Assembly (NCBI RefSeq): GCF_001571405.1
Contig: NZ_BCNX01000008.1
Coordinates: 1 to 64,000 of the forward strand
Direction of reading: 5' to 3'
DNA length: 64,000 nucleotides
DNA from: Methanoculleus thermophilus
GTDB taxonomy: Archaea; Halobacteriota; Methanomicrobia; Methanomicrobiales; Methanoculleaceae
Each line of letters starts with the position of its first letter. Within the stretch, counting starts at the first letter, position 1. The notes below the pieces were generated by a model, which did no database searches, had not been told where the DNA came from, and was given only the letters and a program-made list of their open reading frames with translations. The position numbers were made by a program, and so were the translations under genes. Shown piece after piece: positions 51,298 through 60,336 of this stretch.

Positions 51298-51352
51298 CTC
51301 TCCCGCAGAGTTACAGAACACGGGAGCCGAACCGTGTCGAGAACGGTGCAGT

Positions 51353-51898
51353 ATGTCAGGTAAGGTCGTCGCCTCACTCCCCCGTACCCGATTCTCGCCG
51401 GCCATCCCTCCAATCGTCGCGGTCGTTGCATGCGTGATCTGGGCGGGTACCGCAAGAGCCGTCTCGGGGACAGTCGGGCCGGCGCCGCCGTCCGTCCTTC
51501 CGGTCTTCATCCTCGTAATCGTCACCCTTGCCGTCACGGGGGCCGCGACGCCGCTCCCGCTCATCTCGGGCACCGTTTCAATCCGGAGAGAGCGGCAGGC
51601 AGTCCTTGCCGCCGTTGCAGCCTCGGTTCCGTTCGTCTTCGCCTTGTTGATAAACCCCGACCGGTGGCCGGGCGGCCCCGCTCCCCTGATCGCGGATAGG
51701 GTGCCGGTCGGCGGGTGGCTCCTCGACGGGATCATGGGCGCACTCCCGTTTGCGGTCGACACCACCGCGTATAAACTCGCCTTCTCCGCGCTCACGGACT
51801 TCGGGTTCTATCTCGAGTGCGTCCTCGTAGCGACGGTCCTCTACGCCGCCCTCCGGGTGGTCGCAACCCCTCAGAAGAACGCCAGGTACAGGAAGTAG
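51353..51898 (+). CDS. Four-span membrane protein
   Basis: 181 residues from the ATG at 51353; earlier in-frame codons fall within the promoter. Spans near IVAVVACVIWAGTARAV, VLPVFILVIVTLAVTGA, AVLAAVAASVPFVFALLINP and FYLECVLVATVLYAALRVV. No domain is recognised. Its end overlaps the convergent CcdA-like gene by 28 nt. Confidence 0.65.
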   Translation: MSGKVVASLPRTRFSPAIPPIVAVVACVIWAGTARAVSGTVGPAPPSVLPVFILVIVTLAVTGAATPLPLISGTVSIRRERQAVLAAVAASVPFVFALLINPDRWPGGPAPLIADRVPVGGWLLDGIMGALPFAVDTTAYKLAFSALTDFGFYLECVLVATVLYAALRVVATPQKNARYRK

Positions 51899-52536
51899 AC
51901 CCCGATCAGGACGATCGCGACGCCGACGATCCGGTCGAAGACCTCCCCGCTCATCCTCGCCTTCTCCCGGACCTTCTTTCCGGCCGCGCCCCCGACCGAA
52001 CTGATCACGATGAGGGGGATCGCAAGCCCCACGCCGTAGACGAAGACCGTAAAGAGACCTTCGAGAGCGGTCTGGTAGAGCGCGATGTAGGTCAGGACGA
52101 CGAGGAGCATCGGCGCCCCGCGCCCCACCGTGATCGCCCCAAACGAGAGCCCGAGGACGAACGCGCCGTAGACCGTGTAGGAGGGAGGCGCCCGGAAGCG
52201 GTTGAAGATGCTCCGGATCGGGGGTTTGTAGACGTGGAGGAGTTGCAGCCCCATCAGGATCATCAAAACCCCGCCGATCCCCCATGCCACCGTCTCGTTT
52301 AAGAAGAGGAGGTAGTCGCCGACCAGGCCCGCGGCTGCTCCGAGAGGAAGGAGGACGAGGACGGTCCCAAGCGAGAACGCAACCGTCAGCCGAAGGATCC
52401 CGGCAAGGGAGAGATCCGTCTTTTGGCTCGTCAGGTACCCGATCAGGCCCAGGCAGAGGACGCTGTTGCAGGGGCATATCCCGGCGACGAGGCCGAAGAG
52501 AAAGATCCCGAGGACCGAGGGGTCGAATGAGGCCAC
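51871..52536 (-). CDS. CcdA/DsbD-family membrane thiol-electron carrier
   Basis: 221 residues with six spans. GICPCNSVLCLGLIGYLTSQ in span 1 supplies the Cys-Pro-Cys and further Cys that relay reducing equivalents, and SFGAITVGRGAP in span 4 lacks the second usual Cys. CcdA-like proteins move electrons from cytosolic thioredoxin to the outside; the missing second Cys makes that role uncertain here. Confidence 0.8.
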   Translation of the reverse strand: MASFDPSVLGIFLFGLVAGICPCNSVLCLGLIGYLTSQKTDLSLAGILRLTVAFSLGTVLVLLPLGAAAGLVGDYLLFLNETVAWGIGGVLMILMGLQLLHVYKPPIRSIFNRFRAPPSYTVYGAFVLGLSFGAITVGRGAPMLLVVLTYIALYQTALEGLFTVFVYGVGLAIPLIVISSVGGAAGKKVREKARMSGEVFDRIVGVAIVLIGVYFLYLAFF

Positions 52537-52698
52537 AAGGAGGAATTAGGCCGGGAGCAAGGATATACCCTGCGGTTCCGACCGGCTGTCACCGCGGTTG
52601 CCGGGCGGCAGAAAAAACGGCTGCATCCCTCGCAAAAATCCAAACGGGTATATAGAGAAGTATTTCAGAACAGAGATACTATACCTCTAAACGATCCA

Positions 52699-54480
52699 AT
52701 GGTCCCGTGGGAACCCATATTCGCCGTCGTGCCAGGCCTGATCCTCTTCTTCTACGGGATAGAGAACTTCTCACGGGAGCTCCTCTCCGCCGCGAAAGGG
52801 AGCTTCAGCATCATCCTCGGCAAGATGACCTCGCGGCCGATCCTCGGCGCACTCATCGGCGCCGTCGTCACCGCCCTCGTCCAGTCGAGCGCCGCGACGA
52901 CGATCGTCACCATTGGTCTCGTCAACGCCGGGACGATCTCGTTTGGCCAGAGTCTCGGGATCATCATCGGCTCAAACGTCGGGACGACCATCACCGCCCA
53001 GCTCGTCGCCTTCAAGATGACGGCGTTTGGAGCGGTGCTCATCCCGGTCGGGTTCCTCGTCGGGGCCTATGGCGGGCGCTACAAGATCCTCGGAAAACCT
53101 CTCTTCTACTTTGGTCTCGTCTTCTTCAGCCTCAACCTCATCTCGACATCGCTTGCGCCGTTCCAGAGCGATCCTGAGATCATTGGGTTCATCACGGAGT
53201 TCTCGGCGCTCCCGCTCGCGATCCTGATCGGGTTCCTCTTCACCGCGATGGTCCAGTCGAGCGCCGTAACGACCGGCCTTACCGTCGTCCTCGCCCAGCA
53301 GGGGTTGCTCACCCTCCCCCAGGCGATACCGTTCCTGCTTGGCGCAAACATCGGCTCGACCACGACGGCCCTGCTTGCCTCGAGCAGGATGGGGCTGCAC
53401 TCAAAAAGAGCGGCTGTCGCCCACTTCATCTTCAACTTCGGCGGGGTGCTCATGATCCTGCCCTTCCTTGGACCCTTCACCGAACTCGTGATGGCGATCG
53501 GCGGGACGGAGGCGCAGATGGTGGCAAACGCCCACCTCCTCTTCAACCTGATCACGGCGAGCGTCTTCCTCCTCGGCATCAAGCAGTTCGGACGGCTCGT
53601 CGAGAGGGTGGTGCCTGGAAACGAACCCGAAGTCCTCATGCGGACGCGCTACCTCGAGGACGGGTTGCCGGAGGATACACGAGCGGGGTTTGAATTGATC
53701 CAGATGGAGCTCAAGCACGCCCACGAGGTCACGCTCAACCTCTTCCGGGCGGCGATGACCTACCTTGCCACGGGCAGGGATGCGGACTACCTGATGGTCG
53801 AGCGGCTCAAGAACCTGAACGGTTACCTCGACCGGAGGATCGAGCAGGCCCTCCGGTCGATCTCGACACGACCTCTCTCGGACCGGGAGGCGACCGAGGT
53901 GGTCTACCTTGTCCGGATGTCAAACGAGATCGGGCGGCTTGGATACCTCGGGGCGGATCTCGGGGAGTTCTTCCGGAGAAGCATCGAGAACGGAAACGGT
54001 GCCTCCGCCGCCCAGATCAAGGAGGTCGAGAGCATCTACCGGATCCTTGATGCAAACATCGTCGGGCTCGGGCATATCTTCCCCCGGATCCAGGAGACGA
54101 CCGTCGCGGAGCTTCGCGCCCGGGACATCGAACTCCAGTGCGTCGTCAACGAGCATTACCGCAGGCAGCTTGCAAGCCTCAAGCAGGAGGGTGACTTCGG
54201 AAACAGCCGCTACATCGAGGTCCTCTCGATCATCGAGGCGGCCAACGCCAAGGTGCGGGATCTGCGCAAACTTGCCGAGCGCTACTCCACCGAGGTGGGC
54301 GTGACGCCGCCTGCGTCAATCGGCGTGGACGACCCGCTTCCTCTGACCCAGCCGGTAGCCGGAGACGACAAGCAGGGTCTCCCCGACCTCCCGGTCGAGG
54401 GCAGGGTCCCCGGTGTCCACGTAGAGGACGGGTGTGGCCTGGAGTTTTCCGGGGGTCGCGACCACGATCAGGTTCGATAG
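52699..54480 (+). CDS. Na/Pi cotransporter (NptA-type) with PhoU-like C-terminal domain
   Basis: 593 residues. Two inverted transport repeats carry the signature QSS motifs: VTALVQSSAATTIVTIGLVN and FTAMVQSSAVTTGLTVVLAQ. The region after about 330 is the helical PhoU-like domain. The last 55 residues (PLTQPVAGDDKQGLPDLPVE onward) are translated antisense to the NAD-kinase-like gene, an unusual 165-nt overlap, which suggests loss of the ancestral stop near codon 538. A TATA box (TATATA) lies about 48 nt upstream of the ATG. Confidence 0.88.
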   Translation: MVPWEPIFAVVPGLILFFYGIENFSRELLSAAKGSFSIILGKMTSRPILGALIGAVVTALVQSSAATTIVTIGLVNAGTISFGQSLGIIIGSNVGTTITAQLVAFKMTAFGAVLIPVGFLVGAYGGRYKILGKPLFYFGLVFFSLNLISTSLAPFQSDPEIIGFITEFSALPLAILIGFLFTAMVQSSAVTTGLTVVLAQQGLLTLPQAIPFLLGANIGSTTTALLASSRMGLHSKRAAVAHFIFNFGGVLMILPFLGPFTELVMAIGGTEAQMVANAHLLFNLITASVFLLGIKQFGRLVERVVPGNEPEVLMRTRYLEDGLPEDTRAGFELIQMELKHAHEVTLNLFRAAMTYLATGRDADYLMVERLKNLNGYLDRRIEQALRSISTRPLSDREATEVVYLVRMSNEIGRLGYLGADLGEFFRRSIENGNGASAAQIKEVESIYRILDANIVGLGHIFPRIQETTVAELRARDIELQCVVNEHYRRQLASLKQEGDFGNSRYIEVLSIIEAANAKVRDLRKLAERYSTEVGVTPPASIGVDDPLPLTQPVAGDDKQGLPDLPVEGRVPGVHVEDGCGLEFSGGRDHDQVR

Positions 54481-55419
54481 CCCCGCACGCCGGAGGACTG
54501 CAGGACTGATCTGCTGGTTCCCGCGGCCGAGGACGAAACCCTGGGCGCCGATGGGGCTCACGATGATCTTTGCCCGCGGATAGCGCTCAAGGAGGGCAAA
54601 CAGCGTCCACTCGTCGGCGTTCCGGGCGAGGACCTCACCGTTCCGGACAACGTCGACCCCTAGAAGCGTCGGAGTCAGTCCAAGCCTCTCCATGATCCGG
54701 GCCGTCGTGCTCCCGGCGCCGATGATATAGAGGGTATCAGGGAGCATGATCTCGGCGATGAACGCCGCGATAGCGTCCTTTGCCCGCTCCTCGTCCTGCT
54801 CCTCAAAGACCTGCTTGCCGCCTTGCGTCCGCTCCGGGATGTAAGGTACGCAGGCATACCCGTAGAGCCGGGCCGCGAGCCGGCCCGAGCGGTAGGCCTC
54901 CTCGTCGACGTCCATCACCTCGGAGTCGCGGCAGGGGATCTCGCCCGCCAGGCGGAGAAGCTCGGCCGCGGCCGCCGGGTTGACCGCAAAGACCGCCGAG
55001 TACATCTTCACCCCGGCGGGGATGCCGAGGATCGGGACCGAGCGGCCCACGGCGTCGAAGACGTCCCGGGCCGTCCCGTCCCCGCCGCAGAAGAGGATGA
55101 GGTCGACCCCGGCATCGAGGAACGCCCGGCACGCAGCTTTGGTATCGGCAGCGGTGGTCGGGGATGCAGGGCGGTAGAGGACGGTGAACCGGTCGATCCC
55201 GGCCGCGGCGAGGACGTCCTCGCCCATCGGGGCTGCGGCCGTATACCAGTGGATCTCCTCGCCCCCAAGACGGGAGAGGGCCTCGACGGCCCGGGCGGCA
55301 GCGCGGGGGACGGCCCCGCGGCGGAGGGCCTCTTCAAGTTTCCCGTCCGTCCCGGAAAGCCCCACGGCGCCGCCCATCCCGGCAATGGGGTTGACCAGGA
55401 GACCGATCGCCTTTCTCAT
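54316..55419 (-). CDS. ATP-NAD/AcoX-type kinase
   Basis: 367 residues. LLVNPIAGMGGAVGLSGTDG near the N-terminus and LILFCGGDGTARDVFDAVG (about 108-126) with the GGDGT motif place it in the ATP-NAD/diacylglycerol kinase superfamily; IPAGVKMYSAVFAVNP is typical of the AcoX-related branch. The substrate is unknown. It follows trpA with a 4-nt overlap and ends the trp transcription unit. Confidence 0.8.
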   Translation of the reverse strand: MRKAIGLLVNPIAGMGGAVGLSGTDGKLEEALRRGAVPRAAARAVEALSRLGGEEIHWYTAAAPMGEDVLAAAGIDRFTVLYRPASPTTAADTKAACRAFLDAGVDLILFCGGDGTARDVFDAVGRSVPILGIPAGVKMYSAVFAVNPAAAAELLRLAGEIPCRDSEVMDVDEEAYRSGRLAARLYGYACVPYIPERTQGGKQVFEEQDEERAKDAIAAFIAEIMLPDTLYIIGAGSTTARIMERLGLTPTLLGVDVVRNGEVLARNADEWTLFALLERYPRAKIIVSPIGAQGFVLGRGNQQISPAVLRRAGLSNLIVVATPGKLQATPVLYVDTGDPALDREVGETLLVVSGYRLGQRKRVVHAD

Positions 55420-56252
55420 CCCTCAACCCTTTCCCGCCGGAGGATATCAGGTTCGGGGTCGGGGGCAAACCCGCGCCGGAGCCGGGCGATGACCGTCCGG
55501 AGGGCCGCGTGCATCCCCGCCTCGTCGCCGAGGTGCTCCTCGATCGTCCGGACAAGCGCGCTTCCCACGATAACACCGTCCGCACCGGCGGCCACGACGG
55601 TCCGGACGTGCTCCGGGCGCGAGATCCCGAACCCGACAGCGAGGGGGAGGGCCGTCTTCTCCCGGACCGCACCGACGAGACGGGCGATACCGGGCGAAAG
55701 ACGGTCGCGCTCCCCGGTGACCCCCTCGATCGAGATGATGTAGACGAACCCCGAGGCACCGTAGAGGATCGCACGCTGCCGATCCGGCGAGGTCGTCGGG
55801 GCGACGAGGGCGATCCGGTCGATCCCGTACCGGGCGGCAAACGGCGCGACCTCGTCCGACTCCTCGACGGGAAGGTCGACGACGAGGACGCCGTCCGCAC
55901 CGGCGGCCGCAGCCTCGGCGAAGAACCGGTCGCCCCCCCGGCGGTGGATGATGTTGTAGTAGGTAAAGAGGACGACGGGGAGCGCCGGCGCATACTCCCT
56001 GACCTCCCGGACGAGGGCAAAGGCGGTCTCTGGGGTGGCCCCCGCCCGGAGGGCGCGGACGTGTGCCCGCTCGATCACGGGGCCGTCCGCCACCGGGTCG
56101 GAGTAGGGGATCGCGATCTCGAGGAGGTCAACCCTCGCATCGATCATCGTCTTTGCCACCCGGAATGACGCCTCGATGCCCGGGTCCCCGGCGACGGTAA
56201 ACCCTATGAGGACCGGGCTCTTTTTGGCAAAGAGCGCCTCGATCCGGCTCAT
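55416..56252 (-). CDS. trpA: Tryptophan synthase alpha chain
   Basis: 278 residues from the ATG at 56252, which overlaps trpB as [24 protein letters not shown] and [17 protein letters not shown] carry the catalytic Glu and Asp; [11 protein letters not shown] and [12 protein letters not shown] form the phosphate site. Cleaves indole-3-glycerol phosphate to indole. Confidence 0.97.
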   Translation of the reverse strand: MSRIEALFAKKSPVLIGFTVAGDPGIEASFRVAKTMIDARVDLLEIAIPYSDPVADGPVIERAHVRALRAGATPETAFALVREVREYAPALPVVLFTYYNIIHRRGGDRFFAEAAAAGADGVLVVDLPVEESDEVAPFAARYGIDRIALVAPTTSPDRQRAILYGASGFVYIISIEGVTGERDRLSPGIARLVGAVREKTALPLAVGFGISRPEHVRTVVAAGADGVIVGSALVRTIEEHLGDEAGMHAALRTVIARLRRGFAPDPEPDILRRERVEG

Positions 56253-57421
56253 GCCGCGCCCCCGCAAAGGTTTGCGACGTCCGCGACGTCCTTGTCGCCC
56301 CTGCCGGAGAGGTTGACGACGATGATACCGTCCTTATCCAGGTCGTCTGCCGCCCGGAGGGCGTAGGCGACCGCATGGGCGGACTCGAGCGCCGGGATGA
56401 TCCCCTCGGTCCGGGAGAGGTAGCGGAAGGCGTGGAGCGCCTCGGCGTCGGTGACCGCCTCGTAGCGGACCCGCCCGGTGTCCTTCAGCATGGCATGCTC
56501 CGGCCCGACGGAAGGGTGATCGAGGCCGGCGGCGACGGAATGCGTCTCAAGAACCTGGCCGTCGCCGTCCTGGAGGAGGTAGGAGAGCGCTCCCTGGAAG
56601 ACCCCGACCGAACCTGCCGTGAGCGAAGCGCTGTGGCGGCCGGACGCAAGCCCCTCGCCGCCGGCCTCGACCCCGACGAGGCGCACGTCGTCGTCGAGGA
56701 ACGGGTGGAAGATGCCGATCGCGTTCGAGCCCCCGCCGACGCAGGCGACGATGGTGTCGGGGAGCCGCCCTTCCCGCTCGAGGATCTGCCGCCGCACCTC
56801 CCTCCCGATGACCGACTGGAAATCGCGGACGATCTGGGGGAAGGGATGCGGGCCGACGCAGGAGCCGAGCAGGTAGTGGGTCTCCCGGAGGTTCTCCACC
56901 CAGTCGCGCATCGCGGCATTGATGGCATCTTTCAGCGTCCGCGTCCCGGAGGCGACCGGAATGATCCGGGCGCCAAGGAGCTCCATCCGGGCGACGTTGA
57001 GCGCCTGGCGCCGGGTGTCCACCTCGCCCATGTAGACCTCGACCGGGAGGCCGAGGACCGCGCCCGCGATCGCCGTCGCGACGCCGTGCTGCCCGGCGCC
57101 GGTCTCGGCGATCAGCCGGCGCTTACCCATGAACTTTGCCATGAGCGCCTGCCCGAGGGTGTTGTTCAACTTGTGCGCACCGCCGTGGAGGAGGTCTTCC
57201 CGCTTCAGATAGACCCGGCAGCCGAGGTCGCGGGAGAGGTTCTCGCAGTAGGTGAGCGGCGTCTCCCGCCCGGCGTACTCGTGGAGGTACCAGGAGAACC
57301 GGCGGGAGAACTCCGGGTCCTGGCGGATCCGCTCGTAGGTCTCCTCGAGTTCGATCAGCGCGCTCATCAGGGTTTCGGGCACGTACTGCCCGCCGTATAC
57401 ACCGTATCGTCCTGCTTTCAT
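56249..57421 (-). CDS. trpB: Tryptophan synthase beta chain (TrpB1)
   Basis: 390 residues from the ATG at 57421 ([20 protein letters not shown]), overlapping trpF by 4 nt. The PLP lysine is in [27 protein letters not shown]-type loop [29 protein letters not shown]. Makes tryptophan from indole and serine together with TrpA. The window also encodes TrpB2. Confidence 0.97.
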   Translation of the reverse strand: MKAGRYGVYGGQYVPETLMSALIELEETYERIRQDPEFSRRFSWYLHEYAGRETPLTYCENLSRDLGCRVYLKREDLLHGGAHKLNNTLGQALMAKFMGKRRLIAETGAGQHGVATAIAGAVLGLPVEVYMGEVDTRRQALNVARMELLGARIIPVASGTRTLKDAINAAMRDWVENLRETHYLLGSCVGPHPFPQIVRDFQSVIGREVRRQILEREGRLPDTIVACVGGGSNAIGIFHPFLDDDVRLVGVEAGGEGLASGRHSASLTAGSVGVFQGALSYLLQDGDGQVLETHSVAAGLDHPSVGPEHAMLKDTGRVRYEAVTDAEALHAFRYLSRTEGIIPALESAHAVAYALRAADDLDKDGIIVVNLSGRGDKDVADVANLCGGAA

Positions 57422-57996
57422 GGGTCTACCGTCCTGCACGCCTTCACGAACGCCCGCATGAGGCGCTCGTCCTTGACTCCCGGCGCCGCCTCGACGCCCG
57501 AGCAGACGTCGACGGCGTGCGGCCGGACGGAACGGATCGCCTCCGCCACGTTCCCGGGATCAAGCCCTCCCGCGAGGATGACCGGGACCGGGGAGGCGGC
57601 CACACATCGCCGGGCATACTCCAGGTCGAACGCCCGCCCTGTCCCGTGACTGTTATCGACGATCACCGCGTCGCAGTCGCCCCGGAGAGGATCGACGGGA
57701 GCAAGCATCCGGATGACCCGGACCCCGGCGTCCCGGGGGACCGGGAGATCGCCCGGGACCTGGACCGCGTCCGGCCGCAGAGTGAGGATCTTTCGGAGAT
57801 CGTCTGGCCGGTCGGACGAGGTGACCGCCACCGTCGTCGCGAACGGCGAGACCGCCACAAAGATCTCCCGCGCCACGTCCAGACTCACGGATCGCGGCGA
57901 AGGGCTTGCAAGCACCACGCCGATCGCATCGGCCCCGGCCGCCACGGCAAGAAGCGCGTCGTGTACACTGGTCATGCCGCAGATCTTTACGCGAAT
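57418..57996 (-). CDS. trpF: Phosphoribosylanthranilate isomerase, apparent AUU start
   Basis: 192 residues if translation starts at ATT 57994-57996. The N-terminus then reads (M)RVKICGMTS, exactly the family opening with the catalytic Cys. The only in-frame ATG is 105 nt upstream inside trpC and gives a meaningless 35-residue extension. A strong GGAGG stands 8 nt before the [17 protein letters not shown] and [14 protein letters not shown] are conserved blocks. Overlaps trpC by 10 nt and trpB by 4 nt. Confidence 0.9.
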   Translation of the reverse strand: MRVKICGMTSVHDALLAVAAGADAIGVVLASPSPRSVSLDVAREIFVAVSPFATTVAVTSSDRPDDLRKILTLRPDAVQVPGDLPVPRDAGVRVIRMLAPVDPLRGDCDAVIVDNSHGTGRAFDLEYARRCVAASPVPVILAGGLDPGNVAEAIRSVRPHAVDVCSGVEAAPGVKDERLMRAFVKACRTVDP

Positions 57997-58745
57997 ACGA
58001 ACCCCTCCAGCCTTCTGCGCCGGTCCCGCGCCGACATCAGGGCGGAACCGATCAGGAACGCGTCGCAGTGCCGGGAGAGGCGCCGGACGTCGTAGGGCCA
58101 CATGATGCCGCTCTCCGAGACCACGATCCTCCCGACGTCGCGGGCCGCCTGCGCGAGGCGAACGGTCGTCGAGAGGTCGATCGTCATCGTAGAAAGGTCG
58201 CGGTTGTTGATCCCGATGAGGGGTGCGTTCGTGGCGAGGGCCCGCTCCATATCGCTCCGGTCATGGACCTCGACGAGCGGCTCAAGCCCGAGCGCGAGCG
58301 CCCGGTCGACGAACGGGGGGAGGCGATCCCCAAGGAGGCGGGCGATCAGGAGGACGGCGTCGGCGCCGAGCGCCCGGGTCTCGGCGAGCTGGCGTTCGTC
58401 GATGATGAAGTCCTTCCTGAGGATGGGGAGAGAGACCGCACGCCGCACCCGGACGAGGTGGTCGGTGCTCCCCCCAAAGTAGGCGGGCTCGGTCAGGACC
58501 GAGATCCCGGCGGCCCCGGCGGCGGCGAACTCCCGTGCAATCGCCTCGGGGGTGCAGCCGTCGTGGATCCGCCCCCGCGACGGGGAGGCGTACTTCACCT
58601 CGGCGATAATCGCGCGTCTCTCCCGGCAGGCCCGGATGGCGGCCGCAAGGCTCCTGCAGGGCGCCCCCGTACCGCCCCCCGTCCCGAACTCCGGAAGGTC
58701 CAAAAGACGCTCGCGGGTCGATTGGACGATATCGTCGAGAATCAT
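57987..58745 (-). CDS. trpC: Indole-3-glycerol phosphate synthase
   Basis: 252 residues. IIAEVKYASPSRGRI and ISVLTEPAYFGGSTDHL with LPILRKDFIID and GINNRDLSTMTID contain the family's catalytic Lys/Glu/Asn residues. Closes the indole ring in tryptophan synthesis. Overlaps trpD by 4 nt. Confidence 0.97.
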   Translation of the reverse strand: MILDDIVQSTRERLLDLPEFGTGGGTGAPCRSLAAAIRACRERRAIIAEVKYASPSRGRIHDGCTPEAIAREFAAAGAAGISVLTEPAYFGGSTDHLVRVRRAVSLPILRKDFIIDERQLAETRALGADAVLLIARLLGDRLPPFVDRALALGLEPLVEVHDRSDMERALATNAPLIGINNRDLSTMTIDLSTTVRLAQAARDVGRIVVSESGIMWPYDVRRLSRHCDAFLIGSALMSARDRRRRLEGFVFA

Positions 58746-59761
58746 GCCGTCCCTCCTCCGGTCGCCTGGACCAGGCGGTCGAGCCGGTCGAGCGCGGCTC
58801 CCGAGTCGATCGAGACCTCGGCGCGGGCGATCCCGCCCGCAAGGTCGTCGGCCTTCCCGCCGAGGTAGATCGCCGCCCCGGCATTGAGGAGGACGATATC
58901 GCGGGTGGGGCCCTCCTTTCCCGAGAGGACGGAGAGGAGGATCGCGGCGTTCTCCTCCGGCCCGCCGCCCCGGATGGCAGAGATGGGCGAGCGCGGGATC
59001 CCGAACTCCGTGCAGTCGAGCGTATACGTCTCAACCTCGCCGTCCCGCAGCTCCGCAACCGTCGTCGGGCCTGCCGTCGCGATCTCGTCGAGGCCTGCCC
59101 CGTGGACGACCATCGCCCGCTCCGCCCCGAGATCCGCGAGCACCCGGGCGACCGGGAGGGCCAGGCGGGGGTCGTAGACGCCGAGGAGGTGGGCTCTCGC
59201 GCCAGCCGGGTTCGTGAGGGGGCCGAGGAGGTTAAAGACCGTCCGTATCCCGATCTCGCGCCTAACAAGCCGGGCATACTCCATTGCCGGGTGGTATGCC
59301 GGGGCGAAGAGGAACGCGATCCCGGCGGATGCAAGGACGTCCGCCACCTTCTTTGGCGGGATCGCGACGTTGACCCCGAGCGCCTCGAGGACGTCCGCCG
59401 ACCCGCACCGGCTCGAGACCCCGCGGTTCCCGTGCTTCACGACCGGGACGCCCGCCCCGGCCGCGACGAATGCCGCGGCGGTACTGATGTTGAACGTCCC
59501 CGCACCGTCGCCCCCGGTCCCGCAGGTGTCCACCCGCGCCGCCGGACCCGGGAGGGAGACCGGGACCGCGGCCGCCCGCATCGCCCGGGCGAACGCCGCG
59601 ATCTCGGCAACGGTCTCCCCCTTCATCCGGAGCGCCGTCAGGAGACCGCCGATCTGGGCGGGTGTCGCTGCGCCCCGCACGATCTCCCCCATCACCCCTT
59701 CCGCCTCGGCCGGGGAGAGGTCCGCGCCCGAGGAGACCCGGGCGATCGCCTCGCGGATCAT
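58742..59761 (-). CDS. trpD: Anthranilate phosphoribosyltransferase
   Basis: 339 residues. DTCGTGGDGAGTFNISTAAA is the PRPP-binding motif and KHGNRGVSSRCGSADVLEAL the second conserved block; NLLGPLTNPAGA follows. Overlaps trpG and trpC by 4 nt each. Not fused to trpG. Confidence 0.97.
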   Translation of the reverse strand: MIREAIARVSSGADLSPAEAEGVMGEIVRGAATPAQIGGLLTALRMKGETVAEIAAFARAMRAAAVPVSLPGPAARVDTCGTGGDGAGTFNISTAAAFVAAGAGVPVVKHGNRGVSSRCGSADVLEALGVNVAIPPKKVADVLASAGIAFLFAPAYHPAMEYARLVRREIGIRTVFNLLGPLTNPAGARAHLLGVYDPRLALPVARVLADLGAERAMVVHGAGLDEIATAGPTTVAELRDGEVETYTLDCTEFGIPRSPISAIRGGGPEENAAILLSVLSGKEGPTRDIVLLNAGAAIYLGGKADDLAGGIARAEVSIDSGAALDRLDRLVQATGGGTA

Positions 59762-60336
59762 GCCGCACCCCCCGGACCGAAGAGGAAGTTTGCCACCATC
59801 CGGGTTCCCTCGGTGGTGAGGATGCTCTCCGGGTGGAACTGCACCCCCTCGATGGGATACTCCCGGTGCCGGACGCCCATGATCACCCCGTCATTGCTGC
59901 GAGCGGTCACTGCAAGGCAGTCCGGGACGGATGCCGGGTCGATGACGAGCGAGTGGTAGCGGGCCGCGACGAAGGGATCGGGCACACCCGCATAGATCCC
60001 CGCACCGTCGTGCCGGATGATTGACCACTTCCCGTGCATCAGCCGGTCCGCCCGGACGATTCTAGCCCCGAAAGCAAGCCCGATCGCCTGGTGGCCGAGG
60101 CAGACCCCGAGTGTCGGGACAGTCCGGCTAAGGGAGCAGAGGACCTCGCGGTAGAGAACGGAGTCCCGGGGATGCCCCGGGCCGGGCGAGAGGACGATCC
60201 GGTCGAAGGACCCGGACCGGAGCACCTCAAACGGCGTATCGCTCTTTGCCATGACCGGCTCTGCCCCGAGCATCCCGATCTGCTGGCAGAGGTTGAAGGT
60301 GAAACTGTCGTAGCTGTCGATGACGAGCACCCGCAT
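59758..60336 (-). CDS. trpG: Anthranilate synthase component II (glutamine amidotransferase)
   Basis: 192 residues from the ATG at 60336, which overlaps the trpE stop by one base. LVIDSYDSFTFNLCQQIG, LSPGPGHP, the nucleophile Cys in GVCLGHQAIG, and the His/Glu in GVQFHPESI. A longer upstream frame is antisense-like and rejected. Confidence 0.97.
   Translation of the reverse strand: MRVLVIDSYDSFTFNLCQQIGMLGAEPVMAKSDTPFEVLRSGSFDRIVLSPGPGHPRDSVLYREVLCSLSRTVPTLGVCLGHQAIGLAFGARIVRADRLMHGKWSIIRHDGAGIYAGVPDPFVAARYHSLVIDPASVPDCLAVTARSNDGVIMGVRHREYPIEGVQFHPESILTTEGTRMVANFLFGPGGAA

Noticed and set aside
52640-52670. Twelfth promoter cassette upstream of the Na/Pi cotransporter
   Set aside because: Only the TATATAGAGAA part resembles copy 1; the ACGTGTAGA and TGACAGAAA blocks are absent.
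57997-58101. trpF start at ATG 58101
   Set aside because: Gives a 35-residue extension of Pro/Arg-rich sequence overlapping trpC; not seen in the family.
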